From contig NZ_CP090177.1 in NCBI RefSeq assembly GCF_042214795.1, forward strand, positions 2,666,001 through 2,730,000: a stretch of DNA of 64,000 nt, read 5' to 3'. The stretch's first letter is position 1. Every line of letters begins with the position of its first letter. A model generated the notes under the pieces. That model did not search any database. It was not told where the DNA came from and worked only from the letters and a program-made list of their open reading frames with translations. The translations under genes were made by a program, and so were the position numbers. The stretch is from Arcobacter iocasae. GTDB taxonomy: Bacteria > Campylobacterota > Campylobacteria > Campylobacterales > Arcobacteraceae. This document shows positions 33,892 to 42,942 of this stretch, piece after piece.

Positions 33892-33919
33892 TATAATTCA
33901 AAAAATTTAAATTATTAGG
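33892..33919 (+). promoter_or_regulatory. Promoter -10 box of the metallophosphoesterase gene
   Basis: TATAAT at 33892-33897, about 30 bases before the ATG at 33928; TTAGGAAT before the ATG is the ribosome binding site. The wider gap from 33701 is AT-rich with no other feature. Confidence 0.5.
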
Positions 33920-33927
33920 AATAAAAA

Positions 33928-34671
33928 ATGAAAATAGCGATTTTGTCAGATATACACTCAAATATTTATGCTTTGCAAGCAGTTATAAATGATGCTAAGA
34001 GCAAAAGTGTTGATATGATGATAAATGCAGGAGATTCATTTTATGGACCAATAGAACCAAAAGCTACTTATGAATTATTAAGAGAAAACAACTTTGTAAA
34101 TATCTGTGGAAATCAAGATAGAGAAATATTAGAAGCTTCTTTAGAACAACTAGAAAATAATCCTACTTTAAAATATACTTATGAAAACTTGGGTGAAGAG
34201 GTTTTATATTGGATACAAGATTTACCCTTTGAAAAATTTTTAGGAAAAGATTTGTATGTAACTCACGGCACACAACATGATGATAGTGTTTATTTACTTG
34301 AAGATGTAAGTAGTGGGAAACCAGTTTTAAGAGATGAAAAAAAGATAATTGAACTTCTTGATGATGTAGAATCTAAGTTTGTAATTTGTGGACATTCTCA
34401 TACTCCTAGATGTGTAAATTTAAGTACAGGGCAAGTGGTTATCAATCCAGGTTCAGTAGGCTTGCAAGCTTACAAAGATAAATCACCAAATGAACATATT
34501 ATAGAAAATGCTTATCCTGATGCCACATATATAATACTTGATGTAAATTCAAGTGAATATAATATAGAGTTGGTAAAAGTTGCTTATGATTATGAAAAAG
34601 CAGCATTAAAAGCTGAATCTAATGGAAGAGTAGATTGGGCTTATACTCTTAGAACTGGAAAAATATCTTAA
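33928..34671 (+). CDS. Metallophosphoesterase (YfcE/MJ0936 type)
   Basis: 247 aa. Complete dinuclear metal motif set: SDIHSN (Asp, His), NAGDSFYG, GNQDRE, THGTQHDD and GHSHTP. These place it in the calcineurin-like YfcE group, which hydrolyses cyclic nucleotides or phosphodiesters. The last 40 residues are extra. Followed after 4 bases by the DCC-family gene, so probably co-transcribed. Confidence 0.92.
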   Translation: MKIAILSDIHSNIYALQAVINDAKSKSVDMMINAGDSFYGPIEPKATYELLRENNFVNICGNQDREILEASLEQLENNPTLKYTYENLGEEVLYWIQDLPFEKFLGKDLYVTHGTQHDDSVYLLEDVSSGKPVLRDEKKIIELLDDVESKFVICGHSHTPRCVNLSTGQVVINPGSVGLQAYKDKSPNEHIIENAYPDATYIILDVNSSEYNIELVKVAYDYEKAALKAESNGRVDWAYTLRTGKIS

Positions 34672-34675
34672 GTTT

Positions 34676-35029
34676 ATGAAAAAGAGTGTGAATTTATATT
34701 TTGATAAAGAGTGCCCATTTTGTAATTATTATGCAAATTATAATTTAGTAAAAACTAATCATAATCTTAACCTTTATAATGCAAGAGAATATCCTCAAAA
34801 AATAAAACTTTTAAGAGAAAAGGGCTTTGATATTAATAATGGAATTATTATTGAAGTTGATGAAAAGATATTTCAAGGCTCAAATGCTGTAAAACAATTA
34901 AATAAACTATCTACTAAAGAAGTAAAAGTATTGAATACAAAGTTCTTTTCTATATTTTTATACCCGATTATAAAATCAATTAGAAAAGTAGTTCTTTTTA
35001 TATTAAATAAAAATCCTCACATTAAATAA
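34676..35029 (+). CDS. DCC (DUF393) thiol-disulfide oxidoreductase family protein
   Basis: 117 aa. Starts MKKSVNLYFDKECPFCNYYANY, with the D.ECPFC motif of the DCC family (YuxK-like) and a hydrophobic C-terminal region. Predicted thioredoxin-fold. Coupled to the phosphoesterase gene upstream. Confidence 0.88.
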   Translation: MKKSVNLYFDKECPFCNYYANYNLVKTNHNLNLYNAREYPQKIKLLREKGFDINNGIIIEVDEKIFQGSNAVKQLNKLSTKEVKVLNTKFFSIFLYPIIKSIRKVVLFILNKNPHIK

Positions 35030-35090
35030 AACAAACAATTGACTTTAGATATAATATTTATTTAAATATATAAAAATAAGGAATCAGATA

Positions 35091-35648
35091 ATGAGAATTG
35101 CAGTTTTTTGTGGATCAAGTGCTGGTAATAATATAGAATATATAAATGCTACAAAACGGCTAGGTAAATATTTTGCCCAAAATAATATAGAAGTAGTATA
35201 TGGTGGTGGAAATGTTGGACTTATGGGTGCAATTGCAGATTCTGTTATGGAAAATGGTGGAAAAGTTTATGGAGTAATTCCTGAAAAATTAAAAGAAAAA
35301 GAGTTGGCTCACACAGGAATAACTGACTTAAAAGTAGTTTCAAATATGCATGAAAGAAAAGCTGCAATGGCAGAGATGGCTGATGCTTTTGTAGTACTTC
35401 CAGGAGGTGCAGGAACATTAGAAGAGACTTTTGAAGTTTGGACTTGGGCGTTACTTGGCTTTCATAATAAACCTTGTGCTTTTTTTAATATAAATGGATT
35501 TTATAACAAATTATTTGAGATGATAGATAATATGTGTGAAGCAGAGTTTTTAAGAAATGAGTACTCTGATATGCTTATTAAAACAGACAATCAAGAAATA
35601 CTATTGAAAGCTATAAAAGAGTACATACCACCAAAACAAAAATGGTAA
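35091..35648 (+). CDS. LOG family nucleoside-5'-monophosphate phosphoribohydrolase
   Basis: 185 aa. FCGSSAGNN at the N-terminus, VYGGGNVGLMGAIADSVMENGG and the signature PGGAGTLEETFEVWTW at about 103-118. The LOG family cleaves the N-glycosidic bond of nucleoside monophosphates. Next to a deaminase, suggesting nucleotide salvage. Length is normal. Confidence 0.93.
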   Translation: MRIAVFCGSSAGNNIEYINATKRLGKYFAQNNIEVVYGGGNVGLMGAIADSVMENGGKVYGVIPEKLKEKELAHTGITDLKVVSNMHERKAAMAEMADAFVVLPGGAGTLEETFEVWTWALLGFHNKPCAFFNINGFYNKLFEMIDNMCEAEFLRNEYSDMLIKTDNQEILLKAIKEYIPPKQKW

Positions 35649-35666
35649 ATTAAATTTGGAAAAAAG

Positions 35667-36671
35667 ATGATAGAATTTATAAAAGAAATACCAAAAGCAG
35701 AACTACACTTACATATTGAAGGCTCACTGGAGCCTGAACTTATGTTTGAACTTGCAAAAAGAAATAATATAAAGATACCTTACAACTCTGTAGAAGAAGT
35801 AAGAGCTGCCTATGATTTTACAAACTTACAATCCTTTTTGGATATTTATTATGCGGGAGCAAATGTACTTCTTCATAAAAAAGATTTTTATGATTTGACT
35901 TGGGCTTATATTTTAAAATGTGTACAAAACAGTATAATCCATACAGAGATATTTTTTGACCCACAAACACACACTCAAAGAGGTGTATCTTTTGATACGA
36001 TTATTTTAGGAATAAGCCAAGCTTTAGAAGATGCAAAAGAGAAGTTTGGAATTAGCTCAAATATTATTATGTGTTTTTTAAGACACTTAAGTCAAGAAGA
36101 GGCTTTAAAAACTTTTGAAGAGTCTTTACCTTTCAAAGATAAGATTATAGGTATTGGGCTTGATTCCTCAGAACTTGGACATCCTCCTTCAAAATTTAAA
36201 GAAGTGTTTAAAAAAGCAAAAGATGCAGGATTTAAACTTGTGGCTCATGCGGGAGAAGAGGCTGATTATTCGTATATTTATGAGGCTTTAGATTTATTGG
36301 ATATCCAAAGAATCGACCATGGAGTACAAGCAGTTCATTCAAAAGAGTTGATGGAAAGATTAAAAAAAGAGCAAACACCTTTGACCGTTTGCCCAAATTC
36401 AAATATAGAACTAAAAGTTTTTGAAAACTACAAACAACATAATGTAAAACAACTTTTAGACTATGGCCTAAATGTAACAATAAACTCTGATGATCCAGCA
36501 TATTTTAAAGGTTATTTAAATGATAACTTTATAAATTTATATGAACATATAGATTTGGCAAAAGAAGATATTGTAAAACTTGTTAGAAACTCTTTTAACT
36601 CTTCTTTTATATCAGATGAATTAAAAAACAAGTACTTAAAAAAGCTTGATACTTTTTTAAAAAATAAATAG
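35667..36671 (+). CDS. Adenosine/adenine deaminase
   Basis: 334 aa amidohydrolase. Zinc ligands HLH at 14-16 (AELHLHIEGS), catalytic HAGEEADYS (about 192-200), DHGVQAV and SDDPAYFKGYLNDNF (about 272-286). The DPAYF.GYL.DNF pattern is more like adenine deaminases than classical adenosine deaminases (usually DDP.MF), so the substrate may be adenine. It lies 18 bases after the LOG gene and 8 bases before mmuM, forming a three-gene purine/sulfur salvage operon. Confidence 0.9.
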   Translation: MIEFIKEIPKAELHLHIEGSLEPELMFELAKRNNIKIPYNSVEEVRAAYDFTNLQSFLDIYYAGANVLLHKKDFYDLTWAYILKCVQNSIIHTEIFFDPQTHTQRGVSFDTIILGISQALEDAKEKFGISSNIIMCFLRHLSQEEALKTFEESLPFKDKIIGIGLDSSELGHPPSKFKEVFKKAKDAGFKLVAHAGEEADYSYIYEALDLLDIQRIDHGVQAVHSKELMERLKKEQTPLTVCPNSNIELKVFENYKQHNVKQLLDYGLNVTINSDDPAYFKGYLNDNFINLYEHIDLAKEDIVKLVRNSFNSSFISDELKNKYLKKLDTFLKNK

Positions 36672-36679
36672 GATAAATT

Positions 36680-37612
36680 ATGAATAAAATCAAAGAGATA
36701 TTAAAAAATCAAAAAATAGTAATAATAGATGGAGCAACAGGAACAGAGTTGGAGAGAAAAGGTTATGACATCAATGATTCACTTTGGTCAGCTAAATTTT
36801 TGATGGAAAATCCAAAAGCAATTTCTGAAGTTCATAAAGACTATTTAGAAGCTGGAAGTGATTGTATTACAACTTTAAGTTATCAAGCTACATTTGAAGG
36901 CTTTAAGAAGCGAGGACTAAATGAAGTCCAAGCAAAAGAACTTTTGCAATCTTCTATTAAACTAGCCATAGAAGCAAGAGATGAGTTTTGGGCAAGTAAT
37001 GAATCAAATAAGAGAATTAAACCTCTTGTAGCAGCTTCTGTTGGTCCTTATGGAGCATATTTAGCAGATGGTTCAGAGTTTAGAGGTAATTATGGACTAA
37101 GCCAAGAAGAGCTTGTAAATTTTCATAGAAAAAGAATGCAAGCTTTGATTGAAGCAAAACCAGATTTATTGGCTTGTGAGACAGTTCCTTGTCTAATAGA
37201 AGCAAAAGCTTATGTAAAACTTCTCGAGGAGTTTCCTTCAACTCAAGCTTGGATAACTTTTAGTGCAAAAGATGGAGAACATATAAATAGTGGTGAAAGT
37301 ATTAAAGAGTGTGCAAAGTTTTTAGATGATAAAGAACAAATTGTAGCTATTGGTATAAATTGTACAGCACCACAATATATTGAATCTTTAATCTCACAGA
37401 TTAAAGAAGTCTCAACAAAACCAATTATTGTTTATCCAAATGGGGGCGCTGCTTATGATGGAGCAACTAAAACTTGGAGTACACAAGCTAATACAAAAGA
37501 TTATGGGAAGATGGCACATATGTGGTATGAAAAGGGAGCAAGTATTATTGGTGGTTGTTGTCAAACAACACCAAATGATATAGAACAAATCTCATCTTGG
37601 GTTAGAAGCTAA
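36680..37612 (+). CDS. mmuM: Homocysteine S-methyltransferase
   Basis: 310 aa. Begins VIIDGATGTELERKG (family signature), with GINCTAP (about 235) and GGCCQTTP (near 295), the Cys residues that bind the catalytic zinc. MmuM uses S-methylmethionine or S-adenosylmethionine as methyl donor. Last gene of the salvage operon; ATG after GGATAAATT. Confidence 0.94.
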   Translation: MNKIKEILKNQKIVIIDGATGTELERKGYDINDSLWSAKFLMENPKAISEVHKDYLEAGSDCITTLSYQATFEGFKKRGLNEVQAKELLQSSIKLAIEARDEFWASNESNKRIKPLVAASVGPYGAYLADGSEFRGNYGLSQEELVNFHRKRMQALIEAKPDLLACETVPCLIEAKAYVKLLEEFPSTQAWITFSAKDGEHINSGESIKECAKFLDDKEQIVAIGINCTAPQYIESLISQIKEVSTKPIIVYPNGGAAYDGATKTWSTQANTKDYGKMAHMWYEKGASIIGGCCQTTPNDIEQISSWVRS

Positions 37613-37684
37613 AGTTTAGCTTTTCTCTAACCCCTCTCTTACTAATTTTTTTATATAATACAAAATCTCAAAATAGGTTAAACA

Positions 37685-37912
37685 ATGTCAAAAAGCTTAA
37701 ATACAAATAGTGTAAAAAGTGTAAAATCAGAAAAAATAGCAGCAACTGCAAATCAAAATAAAAATCCAGTAAAAGTTGGATTCTCACAAGATAGATACGA
37801 AAATGAACAAGTTGTAAATGCTAGAAAAGCTGCAAACTTAGCACTAGCCAAAGAAAAAGCGAAGAAAAAAGCAAAAATGGCAAAGGCTTCTAAGAAGAAA
37901 AACAAAAAATAG
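37685..37912 (+). CDS. Small basic protein of unknown function
   Basis: 75 aa, no hydrophobic segment. The tail is strikingly Lys/Ala-rich (LALAKEKAKKKAKMAK, then a run of Lys), suggesting nucleic-acid binding. GFSQDRYENEQVVNARKAAN is the only part with composition of a folded unit. ATG preceded by AGGTTAAACA. Confidence 0.6.
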   Translation: MSKSLNTNSVKSVKSEKIAATANQNKNPVKVGFSQDRYENEQVVNARKAANLALAKEKAKKKAKMAKASKKKNKK

Positions 37913-37934
37913 TTTCTAAATAAAAGGGAAAAAC

Positions 37935-38567
37935 ATGAATATTGATACTTTTTTAATATATTCAGTGATTGCATTTTTATATGTATTAAGTCCCGGTCCA
38001 GCAGTGATGTTAGCTATTGTAAATGGTATAAGAACTGATATGAAAACTGTAGCTGTTTCCTGTTTTGCCAATATCCTTGGTTTAGCTGTTTTATCTACTG
38101 CTTCAATTTTAGGTCTTGGGGTATTGATTTTAACTTCAGCTACACTTTTTTTAATAGTAAAAATCATAGGTGCCTTTTATCTTATGTATTTAGGTTTAAA
38201 GTTTTTACGAAACAGAGGTATTTTGAATATAGATGCCATGGAAAAAAATGTTAAGCAAAAAAGTAAAAAAGCATACTTCTTCGAATCATTTTTTGTAGCA
38301 GTTACAAACCCAAAACCAATCATATTTTTTACAGCAATATTTCCTCAGTTTTTAAATCTACATGAAGCTATTGCTCCTCAATTTTTTATTATGACTGGGG
38401 AGTTTTTATGTTTTTCATTTTTTGGACTTTGTACTTATGCTTTTTTATCTAAAAAATCAAAAGCATTACTTAGTAATGAAAAAAGAATGTATTGGTTCAA
38501 TAAGTTTACAGGTGGTTTGTTTATATTTTTAGGACTTGGTTTGTTAAGAATTAAAAATCATGCCTAA
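37935..38567 (+). CDS. LysE/RhtB family amino-acid exporter
   Basis: 210 aa, about six transmembrane segments. LysE signature: FLYVLSPGPAVMLAIVNGIRTDMKTVAVSCFANILGL at the N-terminus, then FFVAVTNPKPIIFFTAIFPQF. Exports amino acids or homoserine-lactone-type compounds; specificity unknown. Lies 22 bases after the basic-protein gene. Confidence 0.9.
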   Translation: MNIDTFLIYSVIAFLYVLSPGPAVMLAIVNGIRTDMKTVAVSCFANILGLAVLSTASILGLGVLILTSATLFLIVKIIGAFYLMYLGLKFLRNRGILNIDAMEKNVKQKSKKAYFFESFFVAVTNPKPIIFFTAIFPQFLNLHEAIAPQFFIMTGEFLCFSFFGLCTYAFLSKKSKALLSNEKRMYWFNKFTGGLFIFLGLGLLRIKNHA

Positions 38568-38601
38568 AAGGCGAGGTTATTAGATAATAACTTCACCTTT
38601 T
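38566..38601. terminator. Bidirectional terminator between lysE-type gene and Panacea-like gene
   Basis: Long stem with 15 of 16 pairs around loop AGAT: AAAAGGCGAGGTTATT (38566-38581) with AATAACTTCACCTTTT (38586-38601), one C-A mismatch and one wobble, flanked by an A run on the left and Ts on the right. Serves both converging genes and covers their ends. Confidence 0.85.
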
Positions 38602-39068
38602 TCTTTTGCTCTATATTCATCTATTTTAAATGTATCATTTGCAATAACTCTTGGTGTTGCTTCTTTGTATTGATTTACTAATTTATTGATAGTTTTTAAC
38701 TCATCATCATCGAATAAATCTTCATCATAATCTATACCAATTTCTACAAATTGTAGTTCTGTAAAATTTTCTCGCTCGATAATATCAATATCTATATTAT
38801 CAAGTAACTCTTGAATAAAGAAAACTCTATCATCTTCATCTTCTAATACTTCTTCTGTTGCTATTATTTCAAAAAGTTCTGATAGTATTTTTGGCTCAGG
38901 ACTTCTAGAACCTTTTATATACTCATCACCAAATATTTTTTTGCCACAATATTTAAGATGGTTATAATCCATCAAAAAAAGAAGAATTGATAACTTTTTA
39001 TCATTTAACAGTTTTACTTGTTTGTGTAACATATATAAAATTACATTTGCTACTTTTGTCATATCCAT
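38580..39068 (-). CDS. Panacea (DUF4065)-like protein
   Basis: 162 aa. DMTKVANVILYMLHKQVKLLNDKKLSILLFLMDYNHLKYCGKKIFGDEY has the layout of the Panacea domain (helix, 'KLLYF.d..h...yGrpI.GD.Y'). Panacea domains are antitoxins in many toxin-antitoxin systems, but no toxin-like neighbour is present; the next gene is an AcpH-like protein. The acidic C-terminal half is not recognised. Function uncertain. Confidence 0.6.
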   Translation of the reverse strand: MDMTKVANVILYMLHKQVKLLNDKKLSILLFLMDYNHLKYCGKKIFGDEYIKGSRSPEPKILSELFEIIATEEVLEDEDDRVFFIQELLDNIDIDIIERENFTELQFVEIGIDYDEDLFDDDELKTINKLVNQYKEATPRVIANDTFKIDEYRAKEKGEVII

Positions 39069-39124
39069 TTTCGAACAGTCCTTTTATTTAATTATCGAAG
39101 TATACAAAATAAAACATAAAGATA

Positions 39125-39739
39125 TTAAATCTTCCAATGCTTTAATTTACTATTATTTACATTTTCTTTGACCTTATTGCAAAGTTGTGGAAAAAACAGC
39201 AAAAAATCTTCTTCTATTTCATCTATATTTTCAGATACTATTTCAAAGTATCTACTTACATTATCCCTTTTTAAAACTCGCAAAGAGATTCTTCTATCGA
39301 CTCTGTTAAATGATTGGTTTAAGTGCTCTAAGGTTTGGTATTTATTTAATAAGTCAAATTCTATTAGGCTTTTTAGCTTTTGTTTTGCTTCATCTGGCAA
39401 AGTATGCATATTTTCATTTGCTTTTATATAAAAGTCATCTAAAAACTTATCAAGAGTTATATTTGAGTATCTATGCCAGTTTTTTGTAAGTAAATAATCA
39501 TATGTCAAGTCAATAACAACAGCTTTTAGTAAACCACTGTTTCCAAGTCTATTTTTACTTTGTTTGAAAGTAGGGTGACTATCTGTATATGAGTCTATTA
39601 GTTTATGTATTTTCATTGCTTTTTTTATATCTTCATTTGCACCTTCCCATGCTTTTGCTTTTAAGGGGTCAGCTAAATAATTGCCAATTTGAAAATCTAT
39701 ATTGTGTTCTGATAAAAATATATGTGCAAGCCAATTCAT
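39125..39739 (-). CDS. Acyl carrier protein phosphodiesterase (AcpH-like, DUF479)
   Basis: 204 aa. Begins MNWLAHIFLSEHNIDFQIGNYLADPLK with the conserved NYLAD, then IHKLIDSYTDSHPTF and VIDLTYDYLLTKNW, matching AcpH's HD-like metal site. Removes the phosphopantetheine arm from acyl carrier protein. Stand-alone on the minus strand. Confidence 0.85.
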   Translation of the reverse strand: MNWLAHIFLSEHNIDFQIGNYLADPLKAKAWEGANEDIKKAMKIHKLIDSYTDSHPTFKQSKNRLGNSGLLKAVVIDLTYDYLLTKNWHRYSNITLDKFLDDFYIKANENMHTLPDEAKQKLKSLIEFDLLNKYQTLEHLNQSFNRVDRRISLRVLKRDNVSRYFEIVSENIDEIEEDFLLFFPQLCNKVKENVNNSKLKHWKI

Positions 39740-39798
39740 AAGAGTAGGTTACAAAAGTTTACTTAAATAAGAAGTAAACTTTTGTGATTAGAAATCTT

Positions 39799-40878
39799 TT
39801 AAATATTATAATCAGGTGGTGTATCGTTCCACTCAAAGATAAAACACATAGGAAGTCTGCCTGATTTATTTAAAATTAAACCAGTAATTGTGCCTGAGAT
39901 AAATATTGAAGCAATTGCTAAAAATGATGCAAAAGCCAAGGTTGACATTCCTGTTAGTCCTTGTCCAATCGTACACCCAATAGACAAAATACCCCCAACA
40001 CCCATCAATGCACCACCAATCATATTATAAGTAACTCTATTAACTTTTTGTGTTGCAGTACATCCAAAGCTATATTTTTTATTGAAAAATGACATAGAAA
40101 AAGAACCTAATATTACCCCACATAATAAGGCAATAGGGAAAGTGAAATAATTTACTTGATAAAACATAAATAACTCTAAACTCTTAGAAGTAGGATAAAC
40201 AAAACTGATACCAGAAAGATCAATTAGTCTTTCCATACTATCTTGTCCCATTACTCCTGTTATTGTCCAGGCAGCAGCTATAATTAATCCAATTAAAAAA
40301 CCATCTATTAGGGTAAATATTCTTTTTACTTTTTTTGCTAAAACTAATAAAATTACAAATAAAACTCCTACCACAACATATATATTCATAGTACTATTTT
40401 CTATCACTGAAGAGAGTTCTAAAAGAGTTTTATTTTGTGTAAATGGAGTTAAAAAGCCTTGAATAAGACCTTTTGCAGTTGCAAATCCAAAGATTCCTAT
40501 AAATATTAAAGTAATAAGTGATTTTGAATCACCTTGTCCAAACTTGATTAGGTGTCTATTACTACAACCATCAGCTATCATCATTCCAGTACCAAACAAT
40601 AAACCACCAAATATAACAACAAAATAATTAACATCTTGTTTGTAGTAAACTGTTTTTGTAAAATCTAAGTCAAAATAAGAGCCTACAATTTTAGTAGAAA
40701 TTATTGCAACAATCATTGCAAATACAACAGAAGCACCTCTTCTTGTAGATTTTAATAAGATATAATCTTTGATTGAGCCACTAAAGCAGAATTGATTTTT
40801 TTGAGCTACTATTCCAAATAACATACCTAGACCAAGACCTAAAATATTTATTATTTCATATATTTCTAAATCGAACAT
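39799..40878 (-). CDS. YeeE/YedE family transporter (thiosulfate/sulfur-compound type)
   Basis: 359 aa, about nine to ten transmembrane segments. Family motifs include GIVAQKNQFCFSGSIKD (conserved Cys), IADGCSNRHLIK (conserved Cys), GCTATQK and SIGCTIGQGLTGMS. The Cys residues in these loops carry sulfur in YeeE-type thiosulfate importers. A long inverted repeat lies directly upstream over the ribosome binding site. Confidence 0.9.
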   Translation of the reverse strand: MFDLEIYEIINILGLGLGMLFGIVAQKNQFCFSGSIKDYILLKSTRRGASVVFAMIVAIISTKIVGSYFDLDFTKTVYYKQDVNYFVVIFGGLLFGTGMMIADGCSNRHLIKFGQGDSKSLITLIFIGIFGFATAKGLIQGFLTPFTQNKTLLELSSVIENSTMNIYVVVGVLFVILLVLAKKVKRIFTLIDGFLIGLIIAAAWTITGVMGQDSMERLIDLSGISFVYPTSKSLELFMFYQVNYFTFPIALLCGVILGSFSMSFFNKKYSFGCTATQKVNRVTYNMIGGALMGVGGILSIGCTIGQGLTGMSTLAFASFLAIASIFISGTITGLILNKSGRLPMCFIFEWNDTPPDYNI

Positions 40879-40882
40879 TGTT

Positions 40883-40958
40883 CCCCTAACTTATAATTAT
40901 AGTTTATCTTTCTAATAAAAGGCGATTATATTAAATATAAACTATAAAATAAGTTAGG
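40883..40958 (-). promoter_or_regulatory. Long inverted repeat overlapping the ribosome binding site of the YedE-like gene
   Basis: CCTAACTTAT (40885-40894) pairs exactly with ATAAGTTAGG (40949-40958), and ATAGTTTAT (40899-40907) with ATAAACTAT (40937-40945), with small internal loops AATT and AAA; 19 pairs around a loop of 29 bases. In the minus-strand mRNA the 3' arm runs into the AGGGGAA ribosome binding site six bases before ATG, so folding would hide it. Reads as a translational switch or attenuator; ligand unknown. Confidence 0.65.
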
Positions 40959-40997
40959 CAGAATAATTAGATAAATATATACGGGAATTTTTTAAAT

Positions 40998-41261
40998 TTA
41001 AATCTCTTGATTGTCAGTTCTCATATCTTCTAAGCCCTCAAGAATATCAGAAGCTTGCTCTTGAGTGATAGTTTTATTTTCTATATCAAGTAAAACATCG
41101 TCAAAGTATTTTTTTACTTCTTTCATATATTTTAACTCATCTTTCAACTCTTTAGAATTTTTCTTTTTCTCTAAATTTGTTTCAAGTTCTTTGATATTTT
41201 CATTTACTTCTACTAAAACATCAGTTTTTAGTAACTTTTCTAAATCTTTTATATAATCCAT
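40998..41261 (-). CDS. Small coiled-coil protein
   Basis: 87 aa, acidic and helical (MDYIKDLEKLLKTDVLVEVNENIKELETNLEKKKNS, DELKYMKEVKKYFDDVL). No family recognised. ATG with AGGATAAAA upstream, 16 bases after the YhcH-like gene, so possibly co-transcribed with it and the TRAP binding protein. Confidence 0.65.
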   Translation of the reverse strand: MDYIKDLEKLLKTDVLVEVNENIKELETNLEKKKNSKELKDELKYMKEVKKYFDDVLLDIENKTITQEQASDILEGLEDMRTDNQEI

Positions 41262-41277
41262 TTTTTATCCTTTCTCT

Positions 41278-41751
41278 TTAGATATTTGTAGATATCTTTA
41301 TTACTACTTTATAAATTTGCTCCGTTTTATCAACTTTTATACAAGGTTGATGTCCATCACTTGGATAAAAAATGGCTAATTCTTTTTCTTTTATATGTAA
41401 AGATGAAAATACATTTTTTGTGCTGTATTTTGTAAAATCTTTTTCTTCATTATAAGCTTCAGTAATTTCAAGATCATCTATATGTGATACATCCATGATT
41501 TCAGAGCCTTTTACTATATATTGAATATCAATATATTTTTTATGTGATTCAAAAAAACACTCACTTCTAGGCTTTGAAAAATATGTTTGTTTTAAAACAA
41601 ACATATTTTCATTGATAAGCTCTTTTACACATTCACCATTTTTTATTTCAAAAATATCATTAGATATATTTTCTAAATAATTAAATGCCAATTGGAAATT
41701 ATCCTCTTTTATTTGATTTTTAATACAGTCCAATTTCCCAAATATTGCCAT
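41278..41751 (-). CDS. YhcH/YjgK/YiaL family protein
   Basis: 157 aa beta-rich cupin-like protein. IFGKL, SECFFESHKKYIDIQYIVKGSE and IFYPSDGHQPCI are the family's conserved metal-binding segments (His and Glu). YhcH is linked to sialic-acid or sugar-acid handling in other bacteria. It is downstream of a TRAP-type binding protein on the same strand, spaced 11 bases. Confidence 0.88.
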   Translation of the reverse strand: MAIFGKLDCIKNQIKEDNFQLAFNYLENISNDIFEIKNGECVKELINENMFVLKQTYFSKPRSECFFESHKKYIDIQYIVKGSEIMDVSHIDDLEITEAYNEEKDFTKYSTKNVFSSLHIKEKELAIFYPSDGHQPCIKVDKTEQIYKVVIKISTNI

Positions 41752-41762
41752 TTATTATCCTT

Positions 41763-42824
41763 TTATAAATTATCTTTTAAATATAAATAATCTGACATTT
41801 TACTCCACTCTCTCACTTTTTTCATATAAGTATCTTGAGAATCTAAAATTTCTTTTAATAGTGGATTTTTAGCACTTAAATCAACTCTTAATTCTTTATT
41901 TGCTTTTTTTAGTGCATCCATAACATCTTTTGGAAGAGTTTTAACTTGTATATTTGGATATTCTTTTTTCATCTCTTGCCAAGCTGTAGCATTTAAATCA
42001 TAGTCTTGAATATACATATCATAAGCAGCAACTCTCATAGCAACCACTAATATTTTTTGTAAATCTTTTGGTAATTTGTTAAAAGAATCTTTATTTACCA
42101 TAAATTGCATTTCACTAGCTGGTTCATGCCATCCTGTGTAATAATAAGGTGCAACTTTATGAAATCCCATTTTTATATCCATAGATGGTCCAACCCATTC
42201 AAGTGCATCAATTGAGTTTCTCTCCAGTGCCATAAATAGTTCAGCAGGAGCTATATTTGTAACTTCAACTCCCAGTTTTGCCATTACTTCACCTGCAAAA
42301 CCTGGAATTCTCATTTTAAGACCTTTTAGATCATCAAGAGATTTAATCTCTTTTCTAAACCAGCCACCCATTTGAACACCAGTATTTCCTCCTGGAAATG
42401 AATACATTCCATATTTAGAATAAGCTTTTTGCATCAATTCTAATCCACCACCATAATAAAACCACGCGTATTGTTCAGGTGCAGTAAGACCAAAAGGCAT
42501 AGAAGTAAATGGTAAAAGATTGATATCTTTACCTTTCCAGTAATAAGAAGCACTGTGCCCTATATCATATTGACCAGCTTTAACCATATCAAAAACACCA
42601 AAAGGTGCTTTGTGTTTATTTGCTGCATCAACTCTGATTTGTAATCTTCCATTTGACATCTCTTCTGCAAGTTTCGCCATATTTCTAGATGTATCAATTA
42701 GTGGAGATAGTGTTGGTCCCCAAGTAGTTGCCATCTTAAGTTTATATACTTTTTCATTGGCAAAAAGTTGTGTTGATAATAATAATGCAAGTAAAAGTAT
42801 TGCAATATTTCTCAGATTTTTCAT
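41763..42824 (-). CDS. TRAP transporter solute-binding protein (DctP/TakP type)
   Basis: 353 aa. Signal peptide MKNLRNIAILLLALLLSTQLFA, mature start YKLKMATTWGP. TRAP motifs: conserved Arg in GLKMRIPGFAGEVMAKLG, then WVGPSMDIKMGFHKVAPYYYTGWHEP, which resembles the 2-oxoacid/lactate binding TakP group. The two membrane subunits (DctQ, DctM) are not adjacent, so it is an orphan component here or a partner of distant genes. Confidence 0.9.
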   Translation of the reverse strand: MKNLRNIAILLLALLLSTQLFANEKVYKLKMATTWGPTLSPLIDTSRNMAKLAEEMSNGRLQIRVDAANKHKAPFGVFDMVKAGQYDIGHSASYYWKGKDINLLPFTSMPFGLTAPEQYAWFYYGGGLELMQKAYSKYGMYSFPGGNTGVQMGGWFRKEIKSLDDLKGLKMRIPGFAGEVMAKLGVEVTNIAPAELFMALERNSIDALEWVGPSMDIKMGFHKVAPYYYTGWHEPASEMQFMVNKDSFNKLPKDLQKILVVAMRVAAYDMYIQDYDLNATAWQEMKKEYPNIQVKTLPKDVMDALKKANKELRVDLSAKNPLLKEILDSQDTYMKKVREWSKMSDYLYLKDNL

Positions 42825-42905
42825 TTATTTCCTTTTTAATAGTAAAATTAGTCGCATATTATACACAAAAGTTCTCTTCTAATAAGCTTATAAACTCCCC
42901 TTGCG

Positions 42906-42935
42906 TATAATCCTTTTTTAATTAAGTAAGAAAGA
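42906..42935 (+). promoter_or_regulatory. Promoter -10 box of the ABC-F gene
   Basis: TATAAT at 42906-42911 (GCGTATAATCC), 37 bases before ATG, with AAGAAAGAAG upstream of the start codon. Confidence 0.5.
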
Positions 42936-42942
42936 AGAATAT

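Noticed and set aside
37685..37912. Basic small protein as a ribosomal protein
   Set aside because: The Lys-rich tail is suggestive, but no ribosomal protein family motif matches.
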